Below, one piece after another: positions 37,098-45,847 of a DNA stretch of 64,000 bases (positions within the stretch are counted from its first letter, which is position 1; each line of letters opens with the position of its first letter). The position numbers were made by a program, and so were the translations under genes. The notes under the pieces are model-generated. The model was not told the origin of the DNA. It saw only the letters and a program-made list of their open reading frames with translations, and searched no databases. This stretch comes from JAUNBN01 sp036645935 (GTDB lineage: Bacteria > Bacillota > Clostridia > Oscillospirales > Ruminococcaceae). The stretch is from positions 1-64,000 of the forward strand of contig JAVXNE010000001.1 of NCBI GenBank assembly GCA_036645935.1. Reading direction: 5' to 3'.

Positions 37098-37687
37098 TGA
37101 TGATTTACCTCCGTGTTTATTTCGTTATGCTGCCATTTGTCTATTATGTCAGACAGCTCCTGCGCGCATTCCACTGCCTCGTCGTTCACGATAGAGGCGT
37201 CGTAAAAGTTGAGTTCTTCGAGCTCCCGCTCGGCAATTTTCAGCCGTTTTTCTATTTCAAACTCGCTTTCGGTGCCGCGATTGATCAATCTCTCGTGCAG
37301 CGCCTCTATCGAGGGCGGCACGATGAAAACGCAGAGCGATCCCGGGTATTTCTCTTTGACGTTTTTCGCGCCTTCAACCTCAATTATAAGCACGACAATG
37401 TTGTCTCCAACCAGCTTTCTCTCAAGCTCATCTATCGGCGTTCCATAGTAGTTTCCGGCATATTCAGTATATTCGAGCATACGCTTTTCCGCAACGCGCA
37501 GCTCAAATTCATCGCGCGCGAGAAAGTAGTAGTGCACTCCGTCAACCTCGTTTTCACGGGGAAGCCGCGTTGTGCAGGACACGCTTAGCAGCGCGTCTTC
37601 ACGAAGCGCCAACAGATGCTTTACGACGGTATCCTTCCCACATCCAGAGGGGCCGGATACGACGACGAGCTTTCTCTCATCAACCAT
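37091..37687 (-). CDS. gmk: Guanylate kinase
   Basis: A 198-residue enzyme converting GMP to GDP with ATP. The P-loop GPSGCGKDT is at 12-20, followed by [19 protein letters not shown], which binds GMP, and later [13 protein letters not shown] with VFIVPPS. ATG at 37687 overlaps the remA stop by 8 nt; upstream codons of the open frame lie inside remA. Length and motifs are normal. Confidence 0.96.
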   Translation of the reverse strand: MVDERKLVVVSGPSGCGKDTVVKHLLALREDALLSVSCTTRLPRENEVDGVHYYFLARDEFELRVAEKRMLEYTEYAGNYYGTPIDELERKLVGDNIVVLIIEVEGAKNVKEKYPGSLCVFIVPPSIEALHERLINRGTESEFEIEKRLKIAERELEELNFYDASIVNDEAVECAQELSDIIDKWQHNEINTEVNHQC

Positions 37688-37943
37688 CGTCTTCCGCCTC
37701 GTCGGTCTCTGTATCGTCCAGCCGGTTGGCAACTGTCTCCGGCTGCACCGCAGAAAGAACAACGTGGTCGGAGTCGGTCACTATAACCGCGCGCGTCCGC
37801 CGACCGTAAGTTGCGTCGATAAGCGTTCCCTTATCGCGTGCATCCTGAATAATACGTTTGATGGGTGCGGATTCGGGGCTGACAATCGCGACGATCCGAT
37901 TCGCGCAGACCATATTTCCAAATCCGATATTAAGCAGTTTCAT
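37680..37943 (-). CDS. remA: RemA/DUF370 family regulator
   Basis: An 87-residue DNA-binding protein. In B. subtilis RemA activates biofilm matrix and osmoprotection genes. The family start [20 protein letters not shown] is intact, followed by [20 protein letters not shown] and [22 protein letters not shown] at 37943 has GAGG just upstream; a frame extension of eight codons is not needed. It lies between yicC and gmk as in Bacillus, and the targets here are unknown. The acidic tail is longer than the core requires. Confidence 0.93.
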   Translation of the reverse strand: MKLLNIGFGNMVCANRIVAIVSPESAPIKRIIQDARDKGTLIDATYGRRTRAVIVTDSDHVVLSAVQPETVANRLDDTETDEAEDDG

Positions 37944-37974
37944 TTTATAACCTCGCGCGGGCGCCAATGCGCCG

Positions 37975-38853
37975 TTATTCGATATTCTGCACCTGCTCGC
38001 GAATTTTTTCTATCTCGGCCTTGATATCGACGACGGCAGAGGTGACGTCGAGGTCTCCCGCTTTGCTGCCAATGGTGTTCGTCTCGCGATTTATCTCCTG
38101 TATCAGAAAATCGAGCTTGCGGCCGACCGGTTCCTTTGCGTCCAAAATCGAACGGAACTGATCCAGATGACTGCGCAGTCGCACAGTTTCCTCATCGACT
38201 GCCGATTTGTCGGCATAGATGGCCGCCTCAAGGAGTATGCGGTTGTCATCGATATCGATGCCCTCAAGCACCGTTTGCATCCTCGCGCACAGCTTTTCAC
38301 GATAGCGCTCAAGCCGCGTTCCGCTTACATTTTCAACTTCAGTGAGCGCTTTTTCGATGAAATCGACGCGAGAGAGCATATCGTCAACAAGTCTCTCCCC
38401 CTCGAGAGCGCGCATTGTGCAGTAGCTCTCGAGCGCGTCATCAAGCACCGCCTTGACGTCGTTCCATATCTCATCCTCATCGGGTTGCTCCCGCACAAAT
38501 GTGAACACGTCGGGAAATCTCGCGAGCGTCGCCGCAGTCATGTCGCCGCAAAGACCGAGCTCTGACGAAATTTGAGCAACCGCCTGCGCGTAGCTTTGAG
38601 CGAGCTTTAAATTGAGCTCGACGCGCGTATCCGATTCTTCAGGGCATGTAACGGTTACCCCGACATCAAGTTTGCCGCGCGAGACACGGCGCTGGATGTG
38701 CGTTTTCAGTTTATCCTCAATAAAAGAATAGCTTCGCGGCACACGCGCGCTGATTTCGAGATACCTGTGGTTGACTGAACGCAGCTCGACGGATATCTCC
38801 CTTCCGTGTGCGCTGCCCGTGGCTCGTCCGAAGCCGGTCATGCTGTACGTCAT
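37975..38853 (-). CDS. yicC: YicC/YloC family endoribonuclease
   Basis: A 292-residue protein starting [11 protein letters not shown], the family's diagnostic beginning, and ending with the conserved domain that includes [19 protein letters not shown] near 250-268. Family members are metal-dependent endoribonucleases that affect sRNA turnover. It is the first gene of the minus-strand string that runs to rsgA; a terminator from the neighbouring carboxyltransferase operon stands just upstream, so a promoter must lie within 38854-38958. Confidence 0.93.
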   Translation of the reverse strand: MTYSMTGFGRATGSAHGREISVELRSVNHRYLEISARVPRSYSFIEDKLKTHIQRRVSRGKLDVGVTVTCPEESDTRVELNLKLAQSYAQAVAQISSELGLCGDMTAATLARFPDVFTFVREQPDEDEIWNDVKAVLDDALESYCTMRALEGERLVDDMLSRVDFIEKALTEVENVSGTRLERYREKLCARMQTVLEGIDIDDNRILLEAAIYADKSAVDEETVRLRSHLDQFRSILDAKEPVGRKLDFLIQEINRETNTIGSKAGDLDVTSAVVDIKAEIEKIREQVQNIE

Positions 38854-38958
38854 TGTATACCCCTTTTGGTGCGCTCGCCCGAAAGACTCAAGTTCAGTCT
38901 ACCGTGTATCATGTTATTTTAACCTTTTCATTGTATATATGTCAATCGCCAAAAAGCC

Positions 38959-38988
38959 AAAAACCGCCGACACAGGGACGGCGGTTTT
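38959..38988 (-). terminator. Terminator of the carboxyltransferase operon
   Basis: AAAACCGCCG pairs with CGGCGGTTTT around a 9-nt loop, with a T-rich minus-strand tail. It follows the last operon gene by about 22 nt. Confidence 0.88.
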
Positions 38989-39010
38989 GTCGCTTAAAAA
39001 ATGCAGTTGA

Positions 39011-40408
39011 TCAAAGTGGCATAACTGCGCTTGTTCGGTTGAGGTGCTCGGCGTCAATTCCGAGTTCCTTCGCACGTCGGTTTTCAAAAAACTTGGTCGC
39101 GACCTGCGGAAACTGCGCATAGCTGAGAACGTCCTCAGGCTGCTCGACATAGCTCTTGCACTCCTCAGTGAGCTTGTCCAGTTCGTCGGGGATGAGATCG
39201 GCAGGACGGCAGGTTATCGGCTTTTCGTCGCCCAGAATCTGCTCCTGGAATTCGGGTTTTATTGGGGCGGGTGTCTTACCGTAACCGCCGCGCACAAGCT
39301 CCTTGAATTCCTTCGTTACCTGTTTATAGCGCTCGCCGGTGATGACATTCATAACCGCCTGCGTGCCAACAATCTGTGAGGTTGGAGTGACAAGGGGCGG
39401 ATATCCCGAATCCTCGCGAACGCGAGGGACCTCCTCGAGCACTGCTTCCAACTTGTCGGATTTGCCCGCGTCGGCGAGCTGCTTAATCAGGTTGGAGAGC
39501 ATTCCGCCCGGAACCTGATAGATCAGCGTGTTGGCGTCAACCCCGAGCACCTTGGGGTTGAGCTGTCCGCTCGCAAGGTATTTGGTGCGAAGTGTCGCGA
39601 AGTACGCGCGGACATCATTCAGCTTGTGAAGATCCAACCCAGTGTCATATTCGGTTCCCTGCAGTGCCGCCACAAGCGACTCGGTCGCCATGTGTGAGGT
39701 TCCGCCCGAAAGCGGCGAGATGACGGTGTCAACAATATCCGCACCCGCCTCTATCCCCTTGAGAATAGACATCTCGGCAAGACCCGAAGTTGTGTGGGAA
39801 TGCAGTTCAACAGGTATTTTGATGCGTTCTTTTATGGTCTTCACAAGCTCGCTCGTCGCAAAAGGCTTGAGCAGACCCGCCATGTCCTTGATGCATATCG
39901 AATCCGCGCCCATGCTCTCAAGCTGCTGCGTGAATTGGGCGAAATACTCATTCGAGTGCACGGGGGACAGCGTGTATGAGATACACGCCTGAATGTGCGC
40001 GCCCTCTTTTTTTGCAGCTTTAATTGAAGTTTCAAGATTGCGCGGATCGTTGAGCGCGTCAAATATTCTCATGATGTCAATGCCGTTGGACACGGTCTTC
40101 TGAACGAAATATTCAACGACATCATCTGCATAGTGGCGATATCCGAGGGTATTCTGCCCGCGGAAGAGCATCTGGAGTTTGGTGTGTGGAATCTCGCGGC
40201 GCATTGTGCGCAGCCGTTCCCACGGGTCTTCATCGAGAAAACGCAGGCAGGCGTCGAACGTCGCCCCTCCCCATACCTCGAGCGCGTGGTAACCCACCGC
40301 GTCAAGCAGCGGGAAAGACGGTCTCATCTCGTCCATCGTCATGCGGGTCGCAATGAGCGACTGGTGCGCATCGCGCAGCACGAGATCCGTGACCTTTACT
40401 TTTGCCAT
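39011..40408 (-). CDS. Carboxyltransferase 5S-type subunit (oxaloacetate decarboxylase alpha/PycB-like)
   Basis: A 465-residue HMGL-like TIM-barrel carboxyltransferase that moves carboxylate between biotin and pyruvate/oxaloacetate. The ATG at 40408 follows AAAGGA. Metal and active-site motifs are intact: LRDAHQSLIATRM near 9-21, CIKDMAGLL with the carbamylated lysine, and ELHSHTTSG with the metal histidines. Unlike full-length OadA it lacks a C-terminal biotin domain, which is encoded by the preceding gene. The gene set (12S, 1.3S, 5S types) resembles transcarboxylase; oxaloacetate decarboxylase is the alternative, but the membrane beta subunit is not here. Confidence 0.9.
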   Translation of the reverse strand: MAKVKVTDLVLRDAHQSLIATRMTMDEMRPSFPLLDAVGYHALEVWGGATFDACLRFLDEDPWERLRTMRREIPHTKLQMLFRGQNTLGYRHYADDVVEYFVQKTVSNGIDIMRIFDALNDPRNLETSIKAAKKEGAHIQACISYTLSPVHSNEYFAQFTQQLESMGADSICIKDMAGLLKPFATSELVKTIKERIKIPVELHSHTTSGLAEMSILKGIEAGADIVDTVISPLSGGTSHMATESLVAALQGTEYDTGLDLHKLNDVRAYFATLRTKYLASGQLNPKVLGVDANTLIYQVPGGMLSNLIKQLADAGKSDKLEAVLEEVPRVREDSGYPPLVTPTSQIVGTQAVMNVITGERYKQVTKEFKELVRGGYGKTPAPIKPEFQEQILGDEKPITCRPADLIPDELDKLTEECKSYVEQPEDVLSYAQFPQVATKFFENRRAKELGIDAEHLNRTSAVMPL

Positions 40409-40425
40409 ATCTGTAATATCCTTTC

Positions 40426-40794
40426 TTATCCGATGACGACGAGCAAATCGCCGGCAGTGACGCTGTCGCCCTTTGCGATCGCGATCTGCGCGACGGTGCC
40501 CGCGCACGGCGCGGAGATATCGTTCTCCATCTTCATTGCCTCAAGCACAACCAGTTTCTGTCCGTTAACTATCACATCGCCCACCTTCACGGGAACGTCG
40601 AGAATTGTCCCCGGCATGGGCGCGCTCACCTGGGTTCCGCTCACTGCGGCCGCAACAGGGGCGGGAGCTGCAACAGGTACGGGAGCATTGGAAACGGCGA
40701 AAGCTGCTGGCGCTGCAGAAGCCGCGGCACCCAGCTCATCGACTGTGACATCATAGCTCTGTCCGTTTACTGTTATCTTGAAATTCTTGCTCAT
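40426..40794 (-). CDS. Biotin carboxyl carrier subunit (1.3S type)
   Basis: A 122-residue carrier protein. An N-terminal segment (about 1-22) is joined by an alanine/proline/valine-rich linker (about 25-55) to a biotinyl domain with the canonical VLEAMKMEND, in which the lysine carries biotin. Its size is close to the 123-residue 1.3S subunit of Propionibacterium transcarboxylase. It lies between the two carboxyltransferase genes with short gaps (21 and 17 nt) and shuttles the carboxyl group between them. Confidence 0.93.
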   Translation of the reverse strand: MSKNFKITVNGQSYDVTVDELGAAASAAPAAFAVSNAPVPVAAPAPVAAAVSGTQVSAPMPGTILDVPVKVGDVIVNGQKLVVLEAMKMENDISAPCAGTVAQIAIAKGDSVTAGDLLVVIG

Positions 40795-40815
40795 TTCAGT
40801 GTCATCCTCTCGTGT

Positions 40816-42162
40816 TTAGAGCGGCAAATTGCCGTGTTTTTTGGGAAGTCTCGTCGCGCGCTTGCCCGATAGCATTTTGAACGCGTCAATTATTATCTCG
40901 CGTGTATTATCGGGAGATATCACGGCATCGACAGCGCCGGCCTCGGCAGCCTTGAACGCGCTCGCTTCATTTTTGGCATACTCTGCCGCAAGCGCTGCAA
41001 TATCACCCTGTTCCTTGATTCGATCATGCCACAAAAGCTCAACGGCGATCTCGCACGGCATAGGACCGATTACCGCGTCATCCCACGCATATGTCATATC
41101 GGCGCTGCCTCCGATCTTTCCGCAGAACATCGCATAAACCGTGCCGATGGCTTTTCCCGTCACAACAGTCACTTTAACAGTTGTCGCCTCGGACAGCACA
41201 TTTGCAAGTTTTGCGGCGTTTCTTATTCCGCCGAGTCTGTCGCTGTCGGCCGACTTTTCAAGACCCTCCGAATCGACAAAAGATACAACCGGAATACTAA
41301 ACGAATCGCATATCTCAACGAGACGCGCACATTTCGCCGTATCCCGCCGCGTGAGTTCCCCGCTTGTCGCGATGACACCGCACGGCACACCCCCGATGGT
41401 GGCGAGCGCAGTGCGTGCTCCCGAACCCAGATTGTCGAAAATGCCTACCGTGCTCTTCTCGTCTGCCACGCAGGCAATGACGTCGGCTCGATTGACCCCC
41501 GAACTCACCGGCTCAAAGTCAAAAATCGGCAATGAGGCGAGGTTGTTGAGCGGAAATCGTTTGACAAGCTCGACGGTTTTGAGCAATGCATCGCGCTCTG
41601 TCGGGCACGACACCGCCGCAACTCCGGCGCGCTCAGCAAAATTCGCCGTTCCGACGCCCTTTTCATTTCCGCCGCCGGCTCTGTCGCTGAATCCCGATGT
41701 GAGGAACAGCTCTCCCGACTCGGACATCACGCATATGTCGGCGAGCGCGGCGCACAGCGAAAGAAAGCCCCCGCACTGTCCCAATACCACCGCAAACTGA
41801 GGCACGACACCAGAAAGTTCTGAGCTCTTGCGCATGATTTCGGACATCGCCTGAAGCAGCTGATAGCTGTCGTCGTCAAACCTAACACCGTTTGAATCAT
41901 AAATGCTGACAATGGGCGAACCTGTCTTCGCCGCGAGATCATAAACCCTCGCAAGCTTGCGAGACTGAGCGAGGTCAATAGCACCATCGGCCGTTGCGCT
42001 GTCCTGCGCGAACGCAAATACATTAGCGCCGCCAACGTTCCCGAATGCGGCCTTTGCGCCGCATTCGCTCCCCGTATGCTCGTCGATTTCAGTATAAATG
42101 CCGTCGTCGAAGAGCAAGGACAGCCGTTCCGCCGAACTGAGTTTCTTGTCTTTATCGGACAT
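40816..42162 (-). CDS. Carboxyltransferase 12S-type subunit (MmdA/acyl-CoA carboxylase beta-like)
   Basis: A 448-residue protein of the crotonase-like carboxyl transferase family with two repeated halves. The C-terminal half contains KIGGSADMTYAWDDAVIGPM and ends RLPKKHGNLPL, both typical. It is shorter than the usual 510-520 residues and the N-terminal half is divergent. The likely donor is methylmalonyl-CoA or a similar acyl-CoA, passing its carboxyl group to the biotin carrier. It is the first gene of the operon, behind a near-consensus promoter that contains a palindrome. Confidence 0.85.
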   Translation of the reverse strand: MSDKDKKLSSAERLSLLFDDGIYTEIDEHTGSECGAKAAFGNVGGANVFAFAQDSATADGAIDLAQSRKLARVYDLAAKTGSPIVSIYDSNGVRFDDDSYQLLQAMSEIMRKSSELSGVVPQFAVVLGQCGGFLSLCAALADICVMSESGELFLTSGFSDRAGGGNEKGVGTANFAERAGVAAVSCPTERDALLKTVELVKRFPLNNLASLPIFDFEPVSSGVNRADVIACVADEKSTVGIFDNLGSGARTALATIGGVPCGVIATSGELTRRDTAKCARLVEICDSFSIPVVSFVDSEGLEKSADSDRLGGIRNAAKLANVLSEATTVKVTVVTGKAIGTVYAMFCGKIGGSADMTYAWDDAVIGPMPCEIAVELLWHDRIKEQGDIAALAAEYAKNEASAFKAAEAGAVDAVISPDNTREIIIDAFKMLSGKRATRLPKKHGNLPL

Positions 42163-42223
42163 AACGTCCTCCCTTTTTTCCGTTGATCATACAATCAATT
42201 GAAATGAAAGCCAAATCGGATTT

Positions 42224-42252
42224 ATTGTATAACAATATTGTTTTTTTTGCAA
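42224..42252 (-). promoter_or_regulatory. Promoter of the carboxyltransferase operon, with internal palindrome
   Basis: On the minus strand TTGCAA (42247-42252), 17-nt spacer and TACAAT (42224-42229). The spacer holds the perfect 12-bp palindrome AACAATATTGTT (42231-42242), a possible repressor site. Confidence 0.7.
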
Positions 42253-42440
42253 GGTTGTAGTTGTTAAATTATTAACTTTCTTCCTGTGCACTTTGCCGAA
42301 TGTCATCCACTGAAAACACTTGAAACAGATTCGGAATCTGCCGAACTGCTGTCCGGTTTGCGCTGTGAGCCTGTCCACGCCGACCCGCGGATAACGCGAC
42401 TGGTCGAAGCGCGGCATTCTATAATAGGGAGTGTTCGTCG

Positions 42441-42469
42441 TTGAATAAACAGTCAAAATCCTGTATAAT
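42441..42469 (+). promoter_or_regulatory. Promoter of the putative glycosyltransferase
   Basis: TTGAAT (42441-42446), a 17-nt spacer and TATAAT (42464-42469), about 130 nt before the gene start. Close to the vegetative consensus. Confidence 0.75.
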
Positions 42470-42599
42470 AATCAACAACACATCCAGCACACTCAACCTC
42501 AGGCGGCGAGCTTTGCTTTTGCCGCCGCATTTCAAAAACGACCGAATCGGGACAGCAAACCGAACGCCTTTCATAGAGTAACGAGAGGAGAATTTCACG

Positions 42600-43871
42600 A
42601 TGGAAGACAAAAAAATAAACGTCGGTATCGGATTTGCAACGGGTCGCAAAAGCTTTCAGCGCGTCCTCAAAAACTACATGTATAGCTTCATGGAAAGCGG
42701 GCTTACCGATCTTGACACCGTCGGAATTAACGTGTTTGTGGCATACGATTTGAAATACAGCAACACACAGCGCAGCGATTACACAAACATCAGCAAACAC
42801 GTCGCCGATCTGATAGACGAGGTGTATTTCATCGGCAACAAGATAATTCAAAACGACATTCACACTCTGGTTTCACGCGATGTGATTGACGAGCAGAGCG
42901 CCGATATTCTTTTCGGAAGCGGCTATGCCGGCAAACGCAACGCGGTGCTTTTTAACGCGATGAAACACGGCACCGATTACCTGCTTTTTCTCGATGACGA
43001 CGAATATCCTCTGGCTGTCACTCACACCCGCGCCTATGCCGTCTGGAGCGGACAGCAGGTGCTGAAAACCCACCTGCGCAACATTCAATACGCCGACATC
43101 ACCAACGGGTACCACTGCGGGTACGTTTCCCCGATTCCGCTCATTGAATACAACGACAAGCTAAAAGAAGAGGATTTTCGCACCTTCATCGAAGCTATCA
43201 GCAACGATATTTTGAACTGGAACACGATCAAGTATGTCATGGAGCGGGGCGGCGTCAGCTACTCCGACACCAATGTTCTGATAAGTGAGGATCCTTTGTT
43301 GGTGCACGAAAAAAGCGGAGCTAAATTCATTTCCGGAGCCAATCTATGCATAAATCTCACCGATCCCGAACGGCTTTTCCCCTTCTACAACCCTCCGGGT
43401 GCACGCGGTGAAGACACATTTCTCAGCACACTGCTCGGAGATCGCACCGTGCTTCGAGTTCCGTGCTACACCTTTCACGACGGGTTTTCAACCTATCAGC
43501 ACATAATGGACGGGGTGCTTCCGACCCAACTCTCGGCGGTGACCGCACAGGAGGAGATTGTCGTCTCCCGTTTTTACAAAGCTTGCATCGGTTGGATACG
43601 CTATAAACCGTTATTTCTCTACATTACAGACCGCGAGAATTACGAGGACAGAATAGCAGAAATGAGAGAAAAACTCGCGCAGACACTGCCGAAGGTATGC
43701 GCATATTTTGACAAACCTGAATTCATGAAGGTTCTCTCTGAGCTGGAAAAGTACAATAAAAATGTCAGATCTCATTTGGATGAATTCCAGAAGGCGCAGC
43801 AGGCGTGGTCCAACATCTGTCGCTACCTGAAAACCGAGGGCGGTGACCTTTCCGAGACGCCACACGAATGA
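42600..43871 (+). CDS. Putative GT-A type glycosyltransferase
   Basis: A 423-residue soluble protein without signal peptide. The motif YLLFLDDDEYPLA (about 126-138) looks like the metal-binding DxD of GT-A glycosyltransferases. It is preceded by GYAGKRNAVLFNAMKHG, which resembles the nucleotide-sugar region that positions such motifs. A further acidic segment GARGEDTFLSTLLGD (about 273-287) and FHDGFSTYQH may contribute to the acceptor side. I do not recognise the exact family. GAGAGGAG lies a few nt before ATG. It is a single-gene unit with its own promoter and terminator. Confidence 0.6.
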   Translation: MEDKKINVGIGFATGRKSFQRVLKNYMYSFMESGLTDLDTVGINVFVAYDLKYSNTQRSDYTNISKHVADLIDEVYFIGNKIIQNDIHTLVSRDVIDEQSADILFGSGYAGKRNAVLFNAMKHGTDYLLFLDDDEYPLAVTHTRAYAVWSGQQVLKTHLRNIQYADITNGYHCGYVSPIPLIEYNDKLKEEDFRTFIEAISNDILNWNTIKYVMERGGVSYSDTNVLISEDPLLVHEKSGAKFISGANLCINLTDPERLFPFYNPPGARGEDTFLSTLLGDRTVLRVPCYTFHDGFSTYQHIMDGVLPTQLSAVTAQEEIVVSRFYKACIGWIRYKPLFLYITDRENYEDRIAEMREKLAQTLPKVCAYFDKPEFMKVLSELEKYNKNVRSHLDEFQKAQQAWSNICRYLKTEGGDLSETPHE

Positions 43872-44033
43872 GCGTCAGTCGGCGAGTGATAACGGGATTT
43901 GTTCGGAGGCGAGTCCTGCTCGTCGCTGTGTTGAGCTCTGACATCACGGACACTGTTTGAATTCCAAAGTTCTGTGTTTGCTTTGAAATCCCGCGCCGCG
44001 TTTTCAAATGCGTTCAGCCGCGTCTGCCGATTT

Positions 44034-44061
44034 AAAATCCCCATCTGCGTATGGGGATTTT
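44034..44061 (+). terminator. Terminator of the putative glycosyltransferase
   Basis: AAAATCCCCAT (44034-44044) pairs with ATGGGGATTTT (44051-44061) around a 6-nt loop, with T's following. It is 160 nt past the gene's stop. Confidence 0.88.
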
Positions 44062-44141
44062 TGCACTCACCAGACGCCCGAATACGACAAAACTTTCCGA
44101 GTTTTGAACAATTTCCCCGCTTATACCCGCGTTCAAATTCC

Positions 44142-44170
44142 TTGCATTTCACCAGCGTATTTGTTAATAT
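44142..44170 (+). promoter_or_regulatory. Promoter of hisS
   Basis: TTGCAT (44142-44147), a 17-nt spacer and TAATAT (44165-44170), about 60 nt before the hisS start. The space to the start is too short for a T-box leader. Confidence 0.65.
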
Positions 44171-44231
44171 ACATAAAAAGTTCCGGCGGCAAAAAGTCCG
44201 CAGGTGTTTTGAATAGCGAGGGAGAAACAAC

Positions 44232-45506
44232 ATGGCTTTACTCACAAATTCTCCGCGCGGCACGCAGGATGTGCTGGGCGACGAGAGCTACAAATGGAGA
44301 TATGTCGAATCGCGTCTTGCGGAAGTCTGCGAGCGCTTCGGCTACCGAGAGGCGCGCGTGCCGACCTTCGAGCACACCGAGCTTTTCACTCGCGGTGTCG
44401 GAGACACAACCGACGTTGTGGGCAAGGAAATGTACACGATGATTGACAAGGGCGGGCGCTCGATAACGCTGCGCCCCGAGGGCACGTCGGGCGTTGCCCG
44501 CGCATTTTTGCAGAACGGAATTCTCTCGGGAGCACTGCCGGCACGTGCTTACTATATAATGTCCTGCTTCCGTTATGAAAAGCCGCAAGCCGGCCGTCTG
44601 CGGGAGTTTCACCAGCTCGGCATTGAGCTGTTTGGAGCGGATTCCCCCGACACCGACTGCGAGGTCATCCGCGTCGCAAACACGATTATAACTGAGCTGG
44701 GAATTCGCAATGTGCGGCTCGAGATCAACTCAATCGGCTGTCCCGAATGCCGCGCGAGATATCGCAAGGCGCTGATGGCTTTCTTTGAAAACCACAAATC
44801 AGAGCTGTGTGGCACATGTCTCGAGAGGTTCGAGCGCAATCCAATGCGCATCCTTGATTGCAAAAGTCCAGGATGTCAGGCGATTGCAGCAGCAGCGCCT
44901 CTCATGCTGGACTATCTCTGTGGGGACTGCCGCGAGCACTTTTCGCAGGTCGGAATGCTTTTGAAGACGGCGGGAATTGCGTATGAAATCAACCCGCGGA
45001 TTGTCCGTGGTCTCGACTACTATACCCGCACCGTGTTTGAGTTCATCCACGACGCGGCGGGCGCCCAGGGGACTGTCTGCGGCGGCGGTCGATATGACGG
45101 TCTCGTCGAGCTACTCGGCGGGTCGAGCGTCCCCGCTGTCGGCTTTGGGATGGGGATTGAGCGGTTGCTCTCGGTGCTTGACGCTGAGGGGGTTCCCATT
45201 CCCGAACCCGAACCTCCGGCGCTCTTCATCGCCTATCTCGGCGATAAGGGAAAAGCGATTGCCCGCTCCCTCTCGTTTGAGCTTGTCGGCGCGGGTGTCC
45301 GCGCTCTGTATGACCTGTGCGGGCGAAGCCTCAAAGCTCAGCTCAAATATGCCGACAAGACTGGCGCACGCATGTTGCTCGTTATCGGTGACGACGAGGT
45401 CGAGTGCGGCGAGGGACGGCTCAAGGATATGCGCGACGGTACGGAGACACCCGTTTCTCTTGACTGCGTGCGGCTTACGGCCGCCTTGTCAAAACTGCTA
45501 GGCTAA
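44232..45506 (+). CDS. hisS: Histidyl-tRNA synthetase
   Basis: A 424-residue class II synthetase. Motif 1 is around EARVPTFEHTELF, motif 2 in CFRYEKPQAGRLREFHQLGIE (two pieces), and the histidine-binding stretch RGLDYYTRTVFEF with motif 3 GFGMGIERL. The C-terminal anticodon-binding domain spans about 325-420. A GAGGGAG site precedes ATG. Transcribed alone or with aspS downstream. Confidence 0.97.
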   Translation: MALLTNSPRGTQDVLGDESYKWRYVESRLAEVCERFGYREARVPTFEHTELFTRGVGDTTDVVGKEMYTMIDKGGRSITLRPEGTSGVARAFLQNGILSGALPARAYYIMSCFRYEKPQAGRLREFHQLGIELFGADSPDTDCEVIRVANTIITELGIRNVRLEINSIGCPECRARYRKALMAFFENHKSELCGTCLERFERNPMRILDCKSPGCQAIAAAAPLMLDYLCGDCREHFSQVGMLLKTAGIAYEINPRIVRGLDYYTRTVFEFIHDAAGAQGTVCGGGRYDGLVELLGGSSVPAVGFGMGIERLLSVLDAEGVPIPEPEPPALFIAYLGDKGKAIARSLSFELVGAGVRALYDLCGRSLKAQLKYADKTGARMLLVIGDDEVECGEGRLKDMRDGTETPVSLDCVRLTAALSKLLG

Positions 45507-45847
45507 ATTCCAAGCTCTGAACGCGTCGATATAACGACAGGCTCAAGCGCACAGAGCAATCTGCAAGTACTGTGCTGCGTTTCTCTTGCGTTCAAGTTTT
45601 GAGTTTCCTCTGTCCGCGACATTTGCCGCTGCGGAGTTGCGGCGAAAACACTTTGTCTCACGCCTTGTTGTGCTGGCAGCGCGTGTCGTTCGGGTTTGGA
45701 AACTTTTCTCCGCTCACCAATATTTGTTAATGCATTTATCCCCATCACCGCATCTTCAGTTTTGATTACCGTCGTTCGCTTTTGCCCACTTGTCGGGACA
45801 TGACAGCTTTTCACAATTAAAAACAACTTTATTTGGAGTGTATGAAT
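45507..45847. other. Gap between hisS and aspS, nothing recognised
   Basis: About 340 nt without a family-like frame. No T-box hallmark is seen, and I find no good terminator for hisS. Whether aspS has its own promoter here is unclear. Confidence 0.4.

Noticed and set aside
43872..44231. T-box leader upstream of hisS
   Set aside because: A terminator at 44034-44061 belongs to the preceding gene and the promoter at 44142 leaves only about 60 nt, too short for a T-box.
45507..45847. T-box leader upstream of aspS
   Set aside because: No specifier stem, T-box sequence or antiterminator/terminator pair could be found.
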